Source of the DNA: Panulirus ornatus
Taxonomy: Eukaryota > Arthropoda > Malacostraca > Decapoda > Palinuridae
Direction: 5' to 3'
NCBI RefSeq assembly: GCF_036320965.1
Contig: NC_092226.1
Span: 20,407,502 to 20,471,501 of the forward strand
DNA length: 64,000 nucleotides
Below the pieces are notes generated by a model that was given only the letters and a program-made list of their open reading frames with translations, was not told the DNA's origin and did no database searches. A program made the position numbers and the translations under genes. Shown piece after piece: positions 22,135 through 33,409 of this stretch (position 1 is the first letter of the stretch; the number at the start of each line of letters is the position of its first letter).

Positions 22135-23752
22135 ACCCTTTCCACACATATCTCTTACCCTTACATTACTTACTCGATCAAACCACCTCACACCACATAT
22201 TGTCCTCAAACATCTCATTTCCAACACATCCACCCTCCTCCGCACAACTTTATCCATAGCCCACGCCTCGCAACCATACAACATTGTTGGAACCACTATT
22301 CCTTCAAACATACCCATTTTTGCTTTCCGAGATAATGTTCTCGACTTCCACACATTCTTTAAGGCTCCCAGAATTTTCACCCCCTCCCCCACCCTATGAT
22401 TCACTTCCACTTCCATGGTTCCATCCGCTGCCAAATCCACTCTCAGATATCTAAAACACTTCACTTCCTCCAGTTTTTCTCCATTCAAACTTACCTCCCA
22501 ATTGACTTGACCCTCAGCCCTACTGTGCCTAATAACCTTGCTCTTATTCACATCTACTCTCAGCTCTCTTCTTTCACACACTTTACCAAACTCAGTCACC
22601 AGCTTCTGCAGTTTCTCACATGAATCAGCCACCAGCGCTGTATCATCAGCGAACAACAACTGACTCACTTCCCAAGCTCTCTCATACACAACAGACTTCA
22701 TACCTGCCCCTCTTTCCAAAACTCTTGCATTCACCTCCCTAACAACCCATCCATAAACAAATGAAACAACCATGGAGACATCACACACCCCTGCCGCAAA
22801 CCTACATTCACTGAGAATCAATCACTTTCCTCTCTTCCTACACGTACACATGCCTTACATCCTCGATAAAAACTTTTCACTGCTTCTAACAACTTGCCTC
22901 CCACACCATATATTCTTAATACCTTCCACAGAGCATCTCTATCAACTCTATCATGTGCCTTCTCCAGATCCATAGATGCTACATACAAATCCATTTGCTT
23001 TTCTAAGTATTTCTCACATACATTCTTCAAAGCAAACACCTGATCCACACATCCTCTACCACTTCTGAAACCACACTGCTCTTCCCCAATCTGATGCTCT
23101 GTACATGCCTTCACCCTCTCAATCAATACCCTCCCATATGATTTCCCAAGAATAATCAACAAACTTATACCTCAGTAATTTGAGCACTCACCTTGGTCCC
23201 CTTTGCCTTTGTACAATGGCACTATGCAAGCATTTCGCCAACCCTCAGGCACCTCACCATGAGTCATACATACATTAAATAACCTTACCAACCAGTCAAC
23301 AATACAGTCACCCCCTCTTTTAATAAATTCCAATGCAATACCATCCAAATCCGCAGCCTTGCTGGCTTTCATCTTCCGCAAAGCTTTTACTACCTCTTAT
23401 CAGTTTACCAAATCATTCTCCCTAACCCTCTCACTTTGCACACCACCTTGGGAAGGAGATTTGTGTGAGAAAGTATCAGGAGAGACTGAGTACAGAATGG
23501 AAAAACGTGAGAACAAAGGACATAAGGGGAGTGGGGGAGGAATGGGATGTATTTAGGGAAGCAGTGATGGCTTGCGCAACAGATGCTTGTGGCATGAGAA
23601 GCGTGAGAGATGGGCAGATTAGAAAGGGTAGTGAGTGGTGGGATGAAGTAAGATTATTAGTGAAAGAGAAGAGAGAAACATTTGGACGATTTTTGCAGGG
23701 AAATAATGCAAATGACTGGGAGATGTATAATAGAAAGAGGCAGGAGGTCACT
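22135..23752 (-). mobile_element. RTE-type LINE copy with inverted 5' segment, 3' end missing
   Basis: 22135-23452 is minus-strand LINE from GGVQSERVREN through the reverse transcriptase to VRVRDMCG. It is broken at several points, including a stop near 23165 and a shift near 22820. The 3' UTR is missing where it meets the CR1-like element. 23453-23752 is LINE linker (GKEICVRKYQERLSTEWKN to YNRKRQEV) in the opposite orientation. About 85 codons are missing at the inversion point. This fits a 5' inversion from twin priming with a deletion. Confidence 0.8.
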
Positions 23753-24945
23753 ACTTACTTGATCAAACCACCTCACACCACATATTGTCCTCAAACAACT
23801 CATTTCCAACACATCCACCCTCCTCCGTACAACCCCATCTTTAGCCCATTCCTCACAACCACATAACATTGTTGGAACCACTATTTCTTCAAACATGCCC
23901 ATTTTTGCTCCCCGAGATAACGTTCTCACCTTCCACACATTCTTCAATGCTCACAGAGCCTTTGGCCCCTCCCCTACACTGTGACTCACTTCCGCTTCCA
24001 TAGTTCCATTCGCTGCCAAATCCACTGACAAATATCTAGAACACTACTTCCTCCAGTTTTTCTCCATTCAAACTTACCTCCCAATTTACTAGTCCTGCAA
24101 CCCTACTGAACCTAATAACCTTGATCTTATTCACATTTACTCTTAACTTTCTTCTTTCACACACTTTACCAAACTCAGTCACCAATTTCTGCACAGTTTC
24201 TCACCCGAATCAGCCACCAGCGCAGTATCATCAGCGAACAACAACCGACTCACTTCCCAAGCCCTCTCATCCACAACAGACTACATACTTGCCCCTCTCT
24301 CCAAAACTCTTACATTCACCTCCCTAACAACCCCATCCGTAAACAAATTAAACAACCATGGAGACATCACACACCCCTGCCGCAAACTGACATTCACTGG
24401 GAAACAATCACTTTCCTCTCTTCCTACTCATACACATGCCTTTCATCCTTAATAAAACCTTTCCACTGCTTCTAACAACTTACCCCCTACACCATATACT
24501 CTTAATTCCTTCCACAGAGCATCACTATCAGCTCTATCATATGCATTCTCCAGATCCATAGATGCTACATACAAATCCATTTCCTTTTCTAAGTATTTCT
24601 CACATATTCTTCAAAGCAAACACCTGATCCACACATCCTCTACCACTTCTGAAACCACACTGCTCTTCCCCAATCTGATGCTCTGTACGTACGTTTATCC
24701 TCTTAATCAATACCCTCCCATATAATTTCCCAGGAATACTCAATAAACTTATACCTCTGAAATTTGAACACTCACCTTTATCCTCTTTGCCTTTATACAA
24801 TGGCACTATGAATGAATTAAGCCAATAATCCTCAGGCACTTCACCATGAACCATACATACAATGAATACCATTACCAGCCAGTCAACATCAGAGTCACCC
24901 CCTTTTTTAATAACTTCCACTGCAATACCATCCATACCCGCCACC
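23753..24945 (-). mobile_element. Older RTE-type LINE fragment
   Basis: Minus-strand LINE from MAGMDGIAVEVIKKGGD (24944) to CGVRWFDQVSS (about 23760), with many frameshifts. The best open piece is 24944-24600. Both ends are cut: the 3' UTR is lost and the 5' end meets TA-rich sequence. Confidence 0.82.
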
Positions 24946-24967
24946 CATATATATTTTAATTATTTAT

Positions 24968-26966
24968 TTATTTTGCTCTGTCGCTGTCTCCCGCGTTAGC
25001 GAGGTAGCGCAAGGAAACAGACGAAAGAAATGGCCCAACCCACCCACATACACATGTATAAACATACACATCCACACACGCAAATATACATACCTATACA
25101 TCTCAACGTACACATACATACACACACACAGACAAATACATATATACACATGTACATAATTCATACTGTCTGCCTTTATTTATTCCCATCGCCACCTCGC
25201 CACACATGGAATAACAACACCCTCCACCCTCATGTGTGCGGATTAGCGCTAGGAAAAGACAACAAAGGCACCATTCGTTCAAACTCAGTCTCTAGCTATC
25301 ATGCAATAATGCCTGAAACCACAGCTCCCTTTCCACATCCAGGCCCCACACAACTTTCCATGGTTTTAACCCAGACGCTTCACATGCCTTGATTCAATCC
25401 ATTGACAGCACGTCAACCCCGGTAAACCACATCGATCCAATTCACTCTATTCCTTGCCCTCCTTTCACCCTCCTGCATGTTCAGGCCCCGATCACTCAAA
25501 ATCTTTTTCACTCCATCTTTCCACCTCCAATTTGGTCTCCCACTTCTCCTCGTTCCCTCCACCTCTCACACACATATATCCTCTTGGCCAATCTTTCCTC
25601 ACTCATTCTCTCCATGTGACCAAACCATTTCAAAACACCCTCTTCTGCTCTCTCAACCACGCTCTTTTTATTTCCACACATCTCTCTTACCCGTACATTA
25701 CTTACTCGATCAAACCACCTCACACCACATATTGTCCTCAAACATCTCATTTCCAGCACATCCACCCTCCTCCGCACAACTCTATCCATAGCCCATGCCT
25801 CGCAACCATACAACATTGTTGGGACCACTATTCCTTCAAACATACCCATTTTTGCTTTCCGAGATAATGTTCTTGAATTCCACACATTCTTCAAGGCTCC
25901 CAGGATTTTCGCCCCCTCCCCCACCCTATGATTCACTTCCGCTTCCATGGTTACATCCACTGACAGATCCACTCCCAGATATCTAAAACACTTCACTTCC
26001 TCCAGTTTTTTTCCATTCAAACTTACCTCCCAATTGACTTGACCCTCAACCCTACTGTACCTATTAACCTTGCTCTTATTCACATTTACTCTTAACTTTC
26101 TTCTTTCACACACTTTACCAAACTCAGTCACCAGCTTCTGCAGTTTCTCACATGAATCAGCCACCAGCGTTGTATCATCAGCGAACAACAACTGACTCAC
26201 TTCCCAAGCTCTCTCATCTCCAACAGACTTCATACTTGCCCCTCTTTCCAAAACTCTTGCATTCACCTCCCTAACAACCCCATCCATAAACAAATTAAAC
26301 AACCATGGAGACATCACACACCCCTGCCGCAAACCTACATTCACTGAGAACCAATCACTTTCCTCTCTTCCTACACGTACACATGCCTTACATCCTCGAT
26401 AAAAACTTTTCACTGCTTCTAACAACTTGCCTCCCACACCATATATTCTTAATACCTTCCACAGAGCATCTCTATCAACTCTATCATATGCCTTCTCCAG
26501 ATCCATAAATGCTACATACAAATCCATTTGCTTTTCTAAGTATTTCTCACATACATTCTTCAAAGCAAACACCTGATCCACACATCCTCTACCACTTCTG
26601 AAACCACACTGCTTTTCCCCAGTCTGATGCTCTGTACATGCCTTCACCCTCTCAATCAATACCCTCCCATATGATTTACCAGGAATACTCAACAAACTTA
26701 TACCTCTGTAATTTGAGCACTCACTCTTATCCCCTTTGCTTTTGTACAATGGCACTATGCACACATTCCACCAATCCTCAGGCACCTCACCATGAGTCAG
26801 ACATACATTAAATAACCTTACCAACCAGTCAACAATACAGTCACCCCCTTTTTTAATAAATTCCACTGTAATACCTTCCAAACCTGCTGCCTTGCCGGCT
26901 TTCATCTTCCACAAAGCTTTTGCTACCTCTTCTCTGTTTACCAAATCATTTTCCCTAACCCTCTCA

Positions 26967-26970
<4 letters not shown>
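24968..26970 (-). mobile_element. RTE-type LINE copy with long 3' UTR, 5'-truncated
   Basis: The 3' UTR (24968-25395) is the long, older type: hairpin, (CA)-rich stretch, a second hairpin-like block and the box CTCTAGCTATCATG. The ORF part starts at SERVRENDLVN near 26968, right after (TA)n, and is open to about 25565. There a two-base insertion shifts the frame before GRPNWR. Motif A (AFMDLEKAYDRVDR), motif B (GLRQGCVMSPWLF) and motif C (LLFADDTTLVAD) are intact. The same 5' cut point (CTCACTCA then TATATA on the plus strand) is found at 46168, so the two copies derive from one insertion. Confidence 0.9.

Positions 26971-27002
<32 letters not shown>
26971..27002. repeat. (TA)n microsatellite
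   Basis: Sixteen TA units between the truncated LINE and the spacer; block B has a longer array at the same place (46171-46225). Confidence 0.95.
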
Positions 27003-27006
<4 letters not shown>

Positions 27007-27250
27007 TGCTTTGACAAGCACATGGTGCTTTGACAAGAAAATAGTGAAATTGGAAAAAATGTAGCTTAGACATTGAAGCTTATTGATACAGTGGTCAAAT
27101 TGATGAGAACTACTATTGATGTTTGTGTAAATAAATTATACATTTCCTCTTTCCATAGCCAGAGGTTGAACCATTATGTGACATCCATTTTTCATTTCAT
27201 TTCAAGCTAGAAGTTTCAGTTTTCTAAATCGTTTCTTACATTTTTCATAT
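27003..27250. other. Unique spacer, block A copy
   Basis: Non-coding stretch with a direct repeat GTGCTTTGACAAG (twice within 35 bases). It is nearly identical to 46226-46475. It lies between an inverted LINE and a LINE with an intact head in both blocks, which shows that the whole segment was duplicated. Confidence 0.8.
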
Positions 27251-27307
27251 GTATATATATGTATGTGTGTGTGTGTGTGTGTATGTGCGTATGTATGTGT
27301 GTGTGTT

Positions 27308-27366
<59 letters not shown>
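27251..27366. repeat. Compound (TG)n-(TA)n microsatellite
   Basis: GT-rich repeats (27251-27311) run into pure (TA)n (27312-27366), ending exactly where the LINE head begins. Confidence 0.95.
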
Positions 27367-27369
<3 letters not shown>

Positions 27370-29116
27370 ATCCCTGGGGATAGGGGTGAAAGAATACTTC
27401 CCACGCATTCCTCGCATGTCGTAGAAAGCGACTAGAGGGGACGGGAGCGGGGGGCCAGAAATCCTCCCCTCCTTGTATTTTTTTAACTTTCTAAAATGGG
27501 AAACAGAAGAAGGAGTCACGCGGGGAGTGCTCATCCTCCTCGAAGGCTCAGATTGGGGTGCCTAAATGTGTGTGGATGTAACCAAGATGTGAAAAAAGGA
27601 GAGATAGGTAGTATGTTTGAGGAAAGGAACCTGGATGTTTTGGCCCTGAGTGAAACGAAGTTCAAGGGTAAAGGGGAAGAGTGGTTTGGGAATGACTTGG
27701 GAGTAAAGTCAGGGGTTAGTGAGAAGACAAGAGCAAGGGAAGGAGTAGCAATACTCCTGACACAGGAGTTGTGGGAGTATGTGATAGAATGTAAGAAAGT
27801 AAATTCTCGATTAATATGGGTAAAACTGAAAGTTGATGGAGAAAGATGGGTGATTATTGGTGCATATGCACCTGGGCATGAGAAGAAACATCATGAGAGG
27901 CAAGTGTTTTGGGAGCAGCTGAATGAGTGTGTTAGTGGTTTTGATGCACGAGACCGGGTTATAGTGATGGGTGATTTGAATGCAAAGGTGAGTAATGTGG
28001 CAGTTGAGGGAATAATTGGTATACATGGGATGTTCAGTGTTGTAAATGGAAATGGTGAAGAGCTTGTAGATTTATGTGCTGAAAAAGGACTGATGATTGG
28101 GAATACCTGGTTTAAAAAGCGAGATATACATAAGTATACTTATGTAAGTAGGAGAGATGGCCAGAGAGCGTTATTGGATTACGTGTTAATTGACAGGCGT
28201 GCGAAAGAGAGACTTTTGGATGTTAATGTGCTGAGAGGTGCAACTGGAGGGATGTCTAATCATTATCTTGTGGAGGCTAAGGTGAAGATTTGTATGGGTT
28301 TTCAGAAAAGAAGAGTGAATGTTGGGGTGAAGAGGGTGGTGAGAGTAAGTGAGCTTGGGAAGGAGACTTGTGTGAGGAAGTACCAGGAGAGACTGAGTAC
28401 AGAATGGAAAAAGGTGAGAACAATGGAAGTAAGGGGAGTGGGGGAGGAATGGGATGTATTTAGGGAAGCAGTGATGGATTGCGCAAAAGATGCTTGTGGC
28501 ATGAGAAGAGTGGGAGGTGAGTTGATTAGAAAGGGTAGTGAGTGGTGGGATGAAGAAGTAAGAGTATTAGTGAAAGAGAAGAGAGAGGCATTTGGACGAT
28601 TTTTGCAGGGAAAAAATGCAATTGAGTGGGAGATGTATAAAAGAAAGAGACAGGAGGTCAAGAGAAAGGTGCAAGAGGTGAAAAAAAAGGGCAAATGAGA
28701 GTTGGGGTGAGAGAGTATCATTAAATTTTAGGGAGAATAAAAAGATGTTCTGGAAAGAGGTAAATAAAGTGCATAAGACAAGGGAGCAAATGGGAACTTC
28801 AGTGAAGGGCACAAATGGGGAGGTGATAACAAGTAGTGGTGATGTGAGAAGGAGATGGAGTGAGTATTTTGAAGGTTTGTTGAATGTGTTTGATGATAGA
28901 GTGGCAGATTTAGGGTGTTTTGGTCGAGGTGGTGTCCAAAGTGAGAGGGTTAGGGAAAATGATTTGGTAAACAGAGAAGAGGTAGTGAAAGCTTTGCGGA
29001 AGATGAAAGCCGGCAAGGCAGCAGGTTTGGATGGTATTGCAGTGGAATTTATTAAAAAAGGGGGTGACTGTATTGTTGACTGGTTGGTAAGGTTATTTAA
29101 TGTATGTATGACTCAT
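27367..29116 (+). mobile_element. RTE-type LINE with intact 5' head, interrupted in the reverse transcriptase
   Basis: The 5' UTR (27367-27495) begins GTTATCCCTGGGGATAGGGG directly after (TA)n. The ORF starts at 27496 and is followed to FNVCMTH near 29116, where the sequence jumps back to an endonuclease position (CAEKGLMIGNTW). A one-base insertion in an A run near 28688 splits the ORF; the second part is read in 28745-29116. Confidence 0.9.
27496..28698 (+). CDS. LINE endonuclease and linker, 400 codons, starts at native ATG
   Basis: APE-type endonuclease of the RTE-like ORF, the enzyme that nicks the genomic target. The start ATG (27496) follows the complete head and gives a basic N-terminus, MGNRRRSHAGSAHPPRRLRL. 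Motifs in order: LGCLNVCGCN (~21-30), DVLALSETK (~49-57), GAYAPGHEKK, VIVMGDLNAKV, LLDYVLIDRRAKE and GGMSNHYLVEAKV. The last should be SDH; here Asp is replaced by Asn (codon at 28258), a change expected to damage catalysis and shared with the copy at 46730. The frame ends at a frameshift in an A run (28688), so endonuclease and reverse transcriptase are uncoupled. Confidence 0.85.
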   Translation: MGNRRRSHAGSAHPPRRLRLGCLNVCGCNQDVKKGEIGSMFEERNLDVLALSETKFKGKGEEWFGNDLGVKSGVSEKTRAREGVAILLTQELWEYVIECKKVNSRLIWVKLKVDGERWVIIGAYAPGHEKKHHERQVFWEQLNECVSGFDARDRVIVMGDLNAKVSNVAVEGIIGIHGMFSVVNGNGEELVDLCAEKGLMIGNTWFKKRDIHKYTYVSRRDGQRALLDYVLIDRRAKERLLDVNVLRGATGGMSNHYLVEAKVKICMGFQKRRVNVGVKRVVRVSELGKETCVRKYQERLSTEWKKVRTMEVRGVGEEWDVFREAVMDCAKDACGMRRVGGELIRKGSEWWDEEVRVLVKEKREAFGRFLQGKNAIEWEMYKRKRQEVKRKVQEVKKKGK

Positions 29117-31719
29117 GTATGTGCTGAAAAAGGACTGATGATTGGGAATACCTGGTTTAAAAAGCGAGATATACATAAGTATACTTATGTAAGTAGGAGA
29201 GATGGCCAGAGAGCGTTATTGGATTACGTGTTAATTGACAGGCGTGCGAAAGAGAGACTTTTGGATGTCAATGTGCTGAGAGGTGCAACTGGAGGGATGT
29301 CTGATCATTATCTTGTGGAGGCTAAGGTGAAGATTAGTATGGGTTTTCAGAAAAGAAGAGTGAATGTTGGGGTGAAGAAGGTGGTGAGAGTAAGTGAGCT
29401 TGGGAAGGAGACCTGTGTGAGGAAGTATCAGGAGAGACTGTGTACAGAATGGAAAAAGGTGAGAACAATGGAAGTAAGGGGAGTGGGGGAGGAATGGGAT
29501 GTATTTAGGGAATCAGTGATGGATTGCGCAAAAGATGCTTGTGGCATGAGAAGAGTGGGAGGTGGGCTGTTTAGAAAGGGTAGTGAGTGGTGGGATGAAG
29601 AAGTAAGAGTATTAGTGAAAGAGAAGAGGGAGGCATTTGGACGATTTTTGCAGGGAAAAAATGCAATTGAGTGGGAGAAGTATAAAAGAAAGAGACAATA
29701 GGTCAAGAGAAAGGTGCAAGAGGTGAAAAAAAGGGCAAATGAGAGTTGGGGTGAGAGACTATCAGTAAATTTTAGGGAGAATAAAAAGATGTTCTGGAAG
29801 GAGGTAAATAGGGTGCGTAAGACAAGGGAGCAAATGGGAACTTCAGTGAAGGGCGTAAATGGGGAGGTGATAACAAGTAGTGGTGATGTGAGAAGGAGAT
29901 GGAATGAGTATTTTGAAGGTTTGTTGAATGTGTCTGATGACAGAGTGGCAGATATAGGGTGTTTTGGTCGAGGTGGTGTGCAAAGTGAGAGGGTTAGGGA
30001 AAATGATTTGGTAAACAGAGAAGAGGTAGTAAAAGCTTTGCGGAAGATGAAAGCCGGCAAGGCAGCAGGTTTGGATGGTATTGCAGTGGAATTTATAAAA
30101 AAAGGGGGTGACTGTATTGTTGACTGGTTGGTAAGGTTATTTAATGTATGTATGACTCATGGTGAGGTGCCTGAGGATTGGCGGAATGCGTGCATAGTGC
30201 CATTGTACAAAGGCAAAGGGGATAAGAGTGAGTGCTCAAATTACAGAGGTATAAGTTTGTTGAGTATTCCTGGTAAATTATATGGGAGGGTATTGATTGA
30301 GAGGGTGAAGGCATGTACAGAGCATCAGATTGGGGAAGAGCAGTGTGGTTTCAGAAGTGGTAGAGGATGTGTGGATCAGGTGTTTGCTTTGAAGAATGTA
30401 TGTGAGAAATACTTAGAAAAGCAAATGGATTTGTATGTAGCATTTATGGATCTGGAGAAGGCATATGATAGAGTTGATAGAGATGCTCTGTGGAAGGTAT
30501 TAAGAATATATGGTGTGGGAGGCAAGTTGTTAGAAGCAGTGAAAAGTTTTTATCGAGGATGTAAGGCATGTGTACGTGTAGGAAGAGAGGAAAGTGATTG
30601 GTTCTCAGTGAATGTAGGTTTGCGGCAGGGGTGTGTGATGTCTCCATGGTTGTTTAATTTGTTTATGGATGGGGTTGTTAGGGAGGTAAATGCAAGAGTC
30701 TTGGAAAGAGGGGCAAGTATGAAGTCTGTTGGGGATGAGAGAGCTTGGGAAGTGAGTCAGTTGTTGTTCGCTGATGATACAGCGCTGGTGGCGGATTCAT
30801 GTGAGAAACTGCAGAAGCTGGTGACGGAGTTTGGTAAAGTGTGTGGAAGAAGAAAGTTAAGAGTAAATGTGAATAAGAGCAAGGTTATTAGGTACAGTAG
30901 GGTTGAGGGTCAAGTCAATTGGGAGGTGAGTTTGAATGGAGAAAAACTGGAGGAAGTGAAGTGTTTTAGATATCTGGGAGTGGATCTGTCAGCGGATGGA
31001 ACCATGGAAGCGGAAGTGGATCATAGGGTGGGGGAGGGGGCGAAAAATTTTGGGAGCCTTGAAAAATGTGTGGAAGTCGAGAACATTATCCCGGAAAGCA
31101 AAAATGGGTATGTTTGAAGGAATAGTGGTTCCAACAATGTTGTATGGTTGCGAGGCGTGGGCTATGGATAGAGTTGTGCGCAGGAGGATGGATGTGCTGG
31201 AAATGAGATGTTTGAGGACAATGTGTGGTGTGAGGTGGTTTGATCGAGTAAGTAACGTAAGGGTAAGAGAGATGTGTGGAAATAAAAAGAGCGTGGTTGA
31301 GAGAGCAGAAGAGGGTGTTTTGAAGTGGTTTGGGCACATGGAGAGAATGAGTGAGGAAAGATTGACCAAGAGGATATATGTGTCGGAGGTGGAGGGAACG
31401 AGGAGAAGAGGGAGACCAAATTGGAGGTGGAAAGATGGAGTGAAAAGGATTTTGTGTGATCGGGGCCTGAACATGCAGGAGGGTGAAAGGAGGGCAAGGA
31501 ATAGAGTGAATTGGAGCGATGTGGTATACAGGGGTTGACGTGCTGTCAGTGGATTGAATCAAGGCATGTGAAGCGTCCGGGGTAAACCATGGAAAGCTGT
31601 GTAGGTATGTATATTTGCGTGTGTGGACGTATGTATGTACATGTGTATGGGGGGGGTTGGGCCATTTCTTTCGTCTGTTTCCTTGCGCTACCTCGCAAAC
31701 GCGGGAGACAGCGACGAGG

Positions 31720-31758
<39 letters not shown>
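29117..31758 (+). mobile_element. Young LINE copy joined inside the preceding copy
   Basis: It starts in the endonuclease at CAEKGLMIGNTWFKK, in frame with the copy before it, and has SDH intact (29300). A CAG-GAG to CAA-TAG change makes a stop at 29698. After it, 29714-31117 is open through the reverse transcriptase. An extra A near 31043 shifts the frame, and the C-terminal region continues to 31538. The 3' UTR has the hairpin CTACCTCGCAAACGCGGGAG and a 36-base A tail (31722-31758). Confidence 0.9.
29714..31117 (+). CDS. LINE reverse transcriptase, 467 codons
   Basis: RTE-type reverse transcriptase with all core motifs in consensus form: NACIVPLYKGKGDK with YRGISLLSIPGK, EEQCGFRSGRGCVDQVFALK, AFMDLEKAYDRVDR, GLRQGCVMSPWLFNLFMD, LLFADDTALVAD and CFRYLGVDLSADGTME. 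It is cut upstream by the nonsense change at 29698 and downstream by a one-base insertion near 31043, after which the C-terminal block is in another frame (30996-31538). Transposon ORF, defective as it stands. Confidence 0.8.
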   Translation: MQEVKKRANESWGERLSVNFRENKKMFWKEVNRVRKTREQMGTSVKGVNGEVITSSGDVRRRWNEYFEGLLNVSDDRVADIGCFGRGGVQSERVRENDLVNREEVVKALRKMKAGKAAGLDGIAVEFIKKGGDCIVDWLVRLFNVCMTHGEVPEDWRNACIVPLYKGKGDKSECSNYRGISLLSIPGKLYGRVLIERVKACTEHQIGEEQCGFRSGRGCVDQVFALKNVCEKYLEKQMDLYVAFMDLEKAYDRVDRDALWKVLRIYGVGGKLLEAVKSFYRGCKACVRVGREESDWFSVNVGLRQGCVMSPWLFNLFMDGVVREVNARVLERGASMKSVGDERAWEVSQLLFADDTALVADSCEKLQKLVTEFGKVCGRRKLRVNVNKSKVIRYSRVEGQVNWEVSLNGEKLEEVKCFRYLGVDLSADGTMEAEVDHRVGEGAKNFGSLEKCVEVENIIPESKNGYV

Positions 31759-31760
<2 letters not shown>

Positions 31761-33143
31761 ACTCATGGTGAGGTGCCTGAGGATTGGCGGAATGCGTGCA
31801 TAGTGCCATTGTACAAAGGCAAAGGGGATAAGAGTGAGTGCTCAAATTACAGAGGTATAAGTTTGTTGAGTATTCCTGGTAAATTATATGGGAGGATATT
31901 GATTGAGAGGGTGAAGGCATGTACAGAGCATCAGATTGGGGAAGAGCAGTGTGGTTTCAGAAGTGGTAGGGGATGTGTGGATCAGGTGTTTGCTTTGAAG
32001 AATGTATGTGAGAAATACTTAGAAAAGCAAATGGATTTGTATGTAGCATTTATGGATCTGGAGAAGGCATATGATAGAGTTGATAGAGATGCTCTGTGGA
32101 AGGTATTAAGAATATATGGTGTGGGAGGCAAGTTGTCAGAAGCAGTGAAAAGTTTTTATCGAGGATGTAAGGCATGTGTACGTGTAGGAAGAGAGGAAAG
32201 TGATTGGTTCTCAGTGAATGTAGGTTTGCGGCATGGGTGTGTGATGTCTCCATGGTTGTTTAATTTGTTTATGGATGGGGTTGTTAGGGAGGTGAATGCA
32301 AGAGTTTTGGAAAGAGGGGCAAGTATGAAGTCTGTTGGGGATGAGAGAGCTTGGGAAGTGAGTCAGTTGTTGTTCGCTGATGATACAGCGCTGGTGGCTG
32401 ATTCATGTGAGAAACTGCAGAAGCTGGTGACTGAGTTTGGTAAAGTGTGTGAAAGAAGAAAGTTAAGAGTAAATGTGAATAAGAGCAAAGTAATTAGGTA
32501 CAGTAGGGTTGAGGGTCAAGTCAATTGGGAGGTAAGTTTGAATGGAGAAAAACTGGAGGAAGTAAAGTGTTTTAGATATCTGGGAGTGGATCTGGCAGCG
32601 GATGGAACCATGGAAGCGGAAGTGGATCATAGGGTGGGGGAGGGGGCGAAAATCCTGGGAGCCTTGAAGAATGTGTGGAAGTCGAGAACATTATCTCGGA
32701 AAGCAAAAATGGGTATGTTTGAAGGAATAGTGGTTCCAACAATGTTGTATGGTTGCGAGGCGTGGGCTATGGATAGAGTTGTGCGCAGGAGGATGGATGT
32801 GCTGGAAATGAGATGTTTGAGGACAATGTGTGGTGTGAGGTGGTTTGATCGAGTAAGTAACGTAAGGGTAAGAGAGATGTGTGGAAATAAAAAGAGCGTG
32901 GTTGAGAGAGCAGAAGAGGGTGTTTTGAAATGGTTTGGGCACATGGAGAGAATGAGTGAGGAAAGATTGACCAAGAGGATATATGTGTCGGAGGTGGAGG
33001 GAACGAGGAGAAGTGGGAGACCAAATTGGAGGTGGAAAGATGGAGTGAAAAAGATTTTGTGTGATCGGGGCCTGAACATGCAGGAGGGTGAAAGGAGGGC
33101 AAGGAATAGAGTGAATTGGATCGATGTGGTATACCGGGGTTGA
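31758..33143 (+). CDS. LINE reverse transcriptase and C-terminal region, 461 codons, partial
   Basis: Open from the 5' truncation to the native stop after VNWIDVVYRG. It contains AFMDLEKAYDRVDR, GLRHGCVMSPWLF, LLFADDTALVAD, YGCEAWAMDRVVRRRMDVLE, and GRPNWRWKDGVK. It has no endonuclease and lacks the N-terminal finger part of the reverse transcriptase before NACIVPLYKGKGDK. The copy at 49891 shares SGRPNWRW, NWIDVVYRG and CERRKLRVN with it, so these two are duplicates of one insertion. Confidence 0.8.
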
Positions 33144-33332
33144 CGTGCTGTCAGTGGATTGAATCAGGGCATGTGAAGCGTCTGCGGTAAACCATGGAAA
33201 GCTGTGTAGGTATGTATATTTGCGTGTGTGGACGTATGTATATACATGTGTATGGGGGTGGGTTGGGCCATTTCTTTCCTCTGTTTCTTTGCGCTACCTC
33301 ACAAACGCGGGAGACAGCGACAAAAAAAAAAA

Positions 33333-33338
<6 letters not shown>
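31759..33338 (+). mobile_element. Young LINE copy inserted behind an A tail, 5'-truncated
   Basis: It begins at ACTCATGGTGAGGTGCCTGA right after the A tail of the previous copy. The ORF at 31758-33143 (461 codons; its ATG is the LINE Met-Thr-His codon) is open through the reverse transcriptase and C-terminal region. Motif B is GLRHGCVMSPWLF (Q to H, as in the copy at 18012) and motif C is FADDTALVAD. The 3' UTR ends with the hairpin (CTACCTCACAAACGCGGGAG) and AAATAAATATA running into (TA)n. Confidence 0.9.

Positions 33339-33406
<68 letters not shown>
33339..33406. repeat. (TA)n microsatellite between two LINE copies
   Basis: Pure TA array forming the tail of the upstream LINE; the next LINE starts at its end with CAGTAAATTTTAGGG. 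Confidence 0.95.

Positions 33407-33409
<3 letters not shown>

Noticed and set aside
26971..27366. Regularly repeated array that could suggest CRISPR or a satellite
   Set aside because: Simple dinucleotide arrays only; no repeat-spacer structure anywhere in the window.
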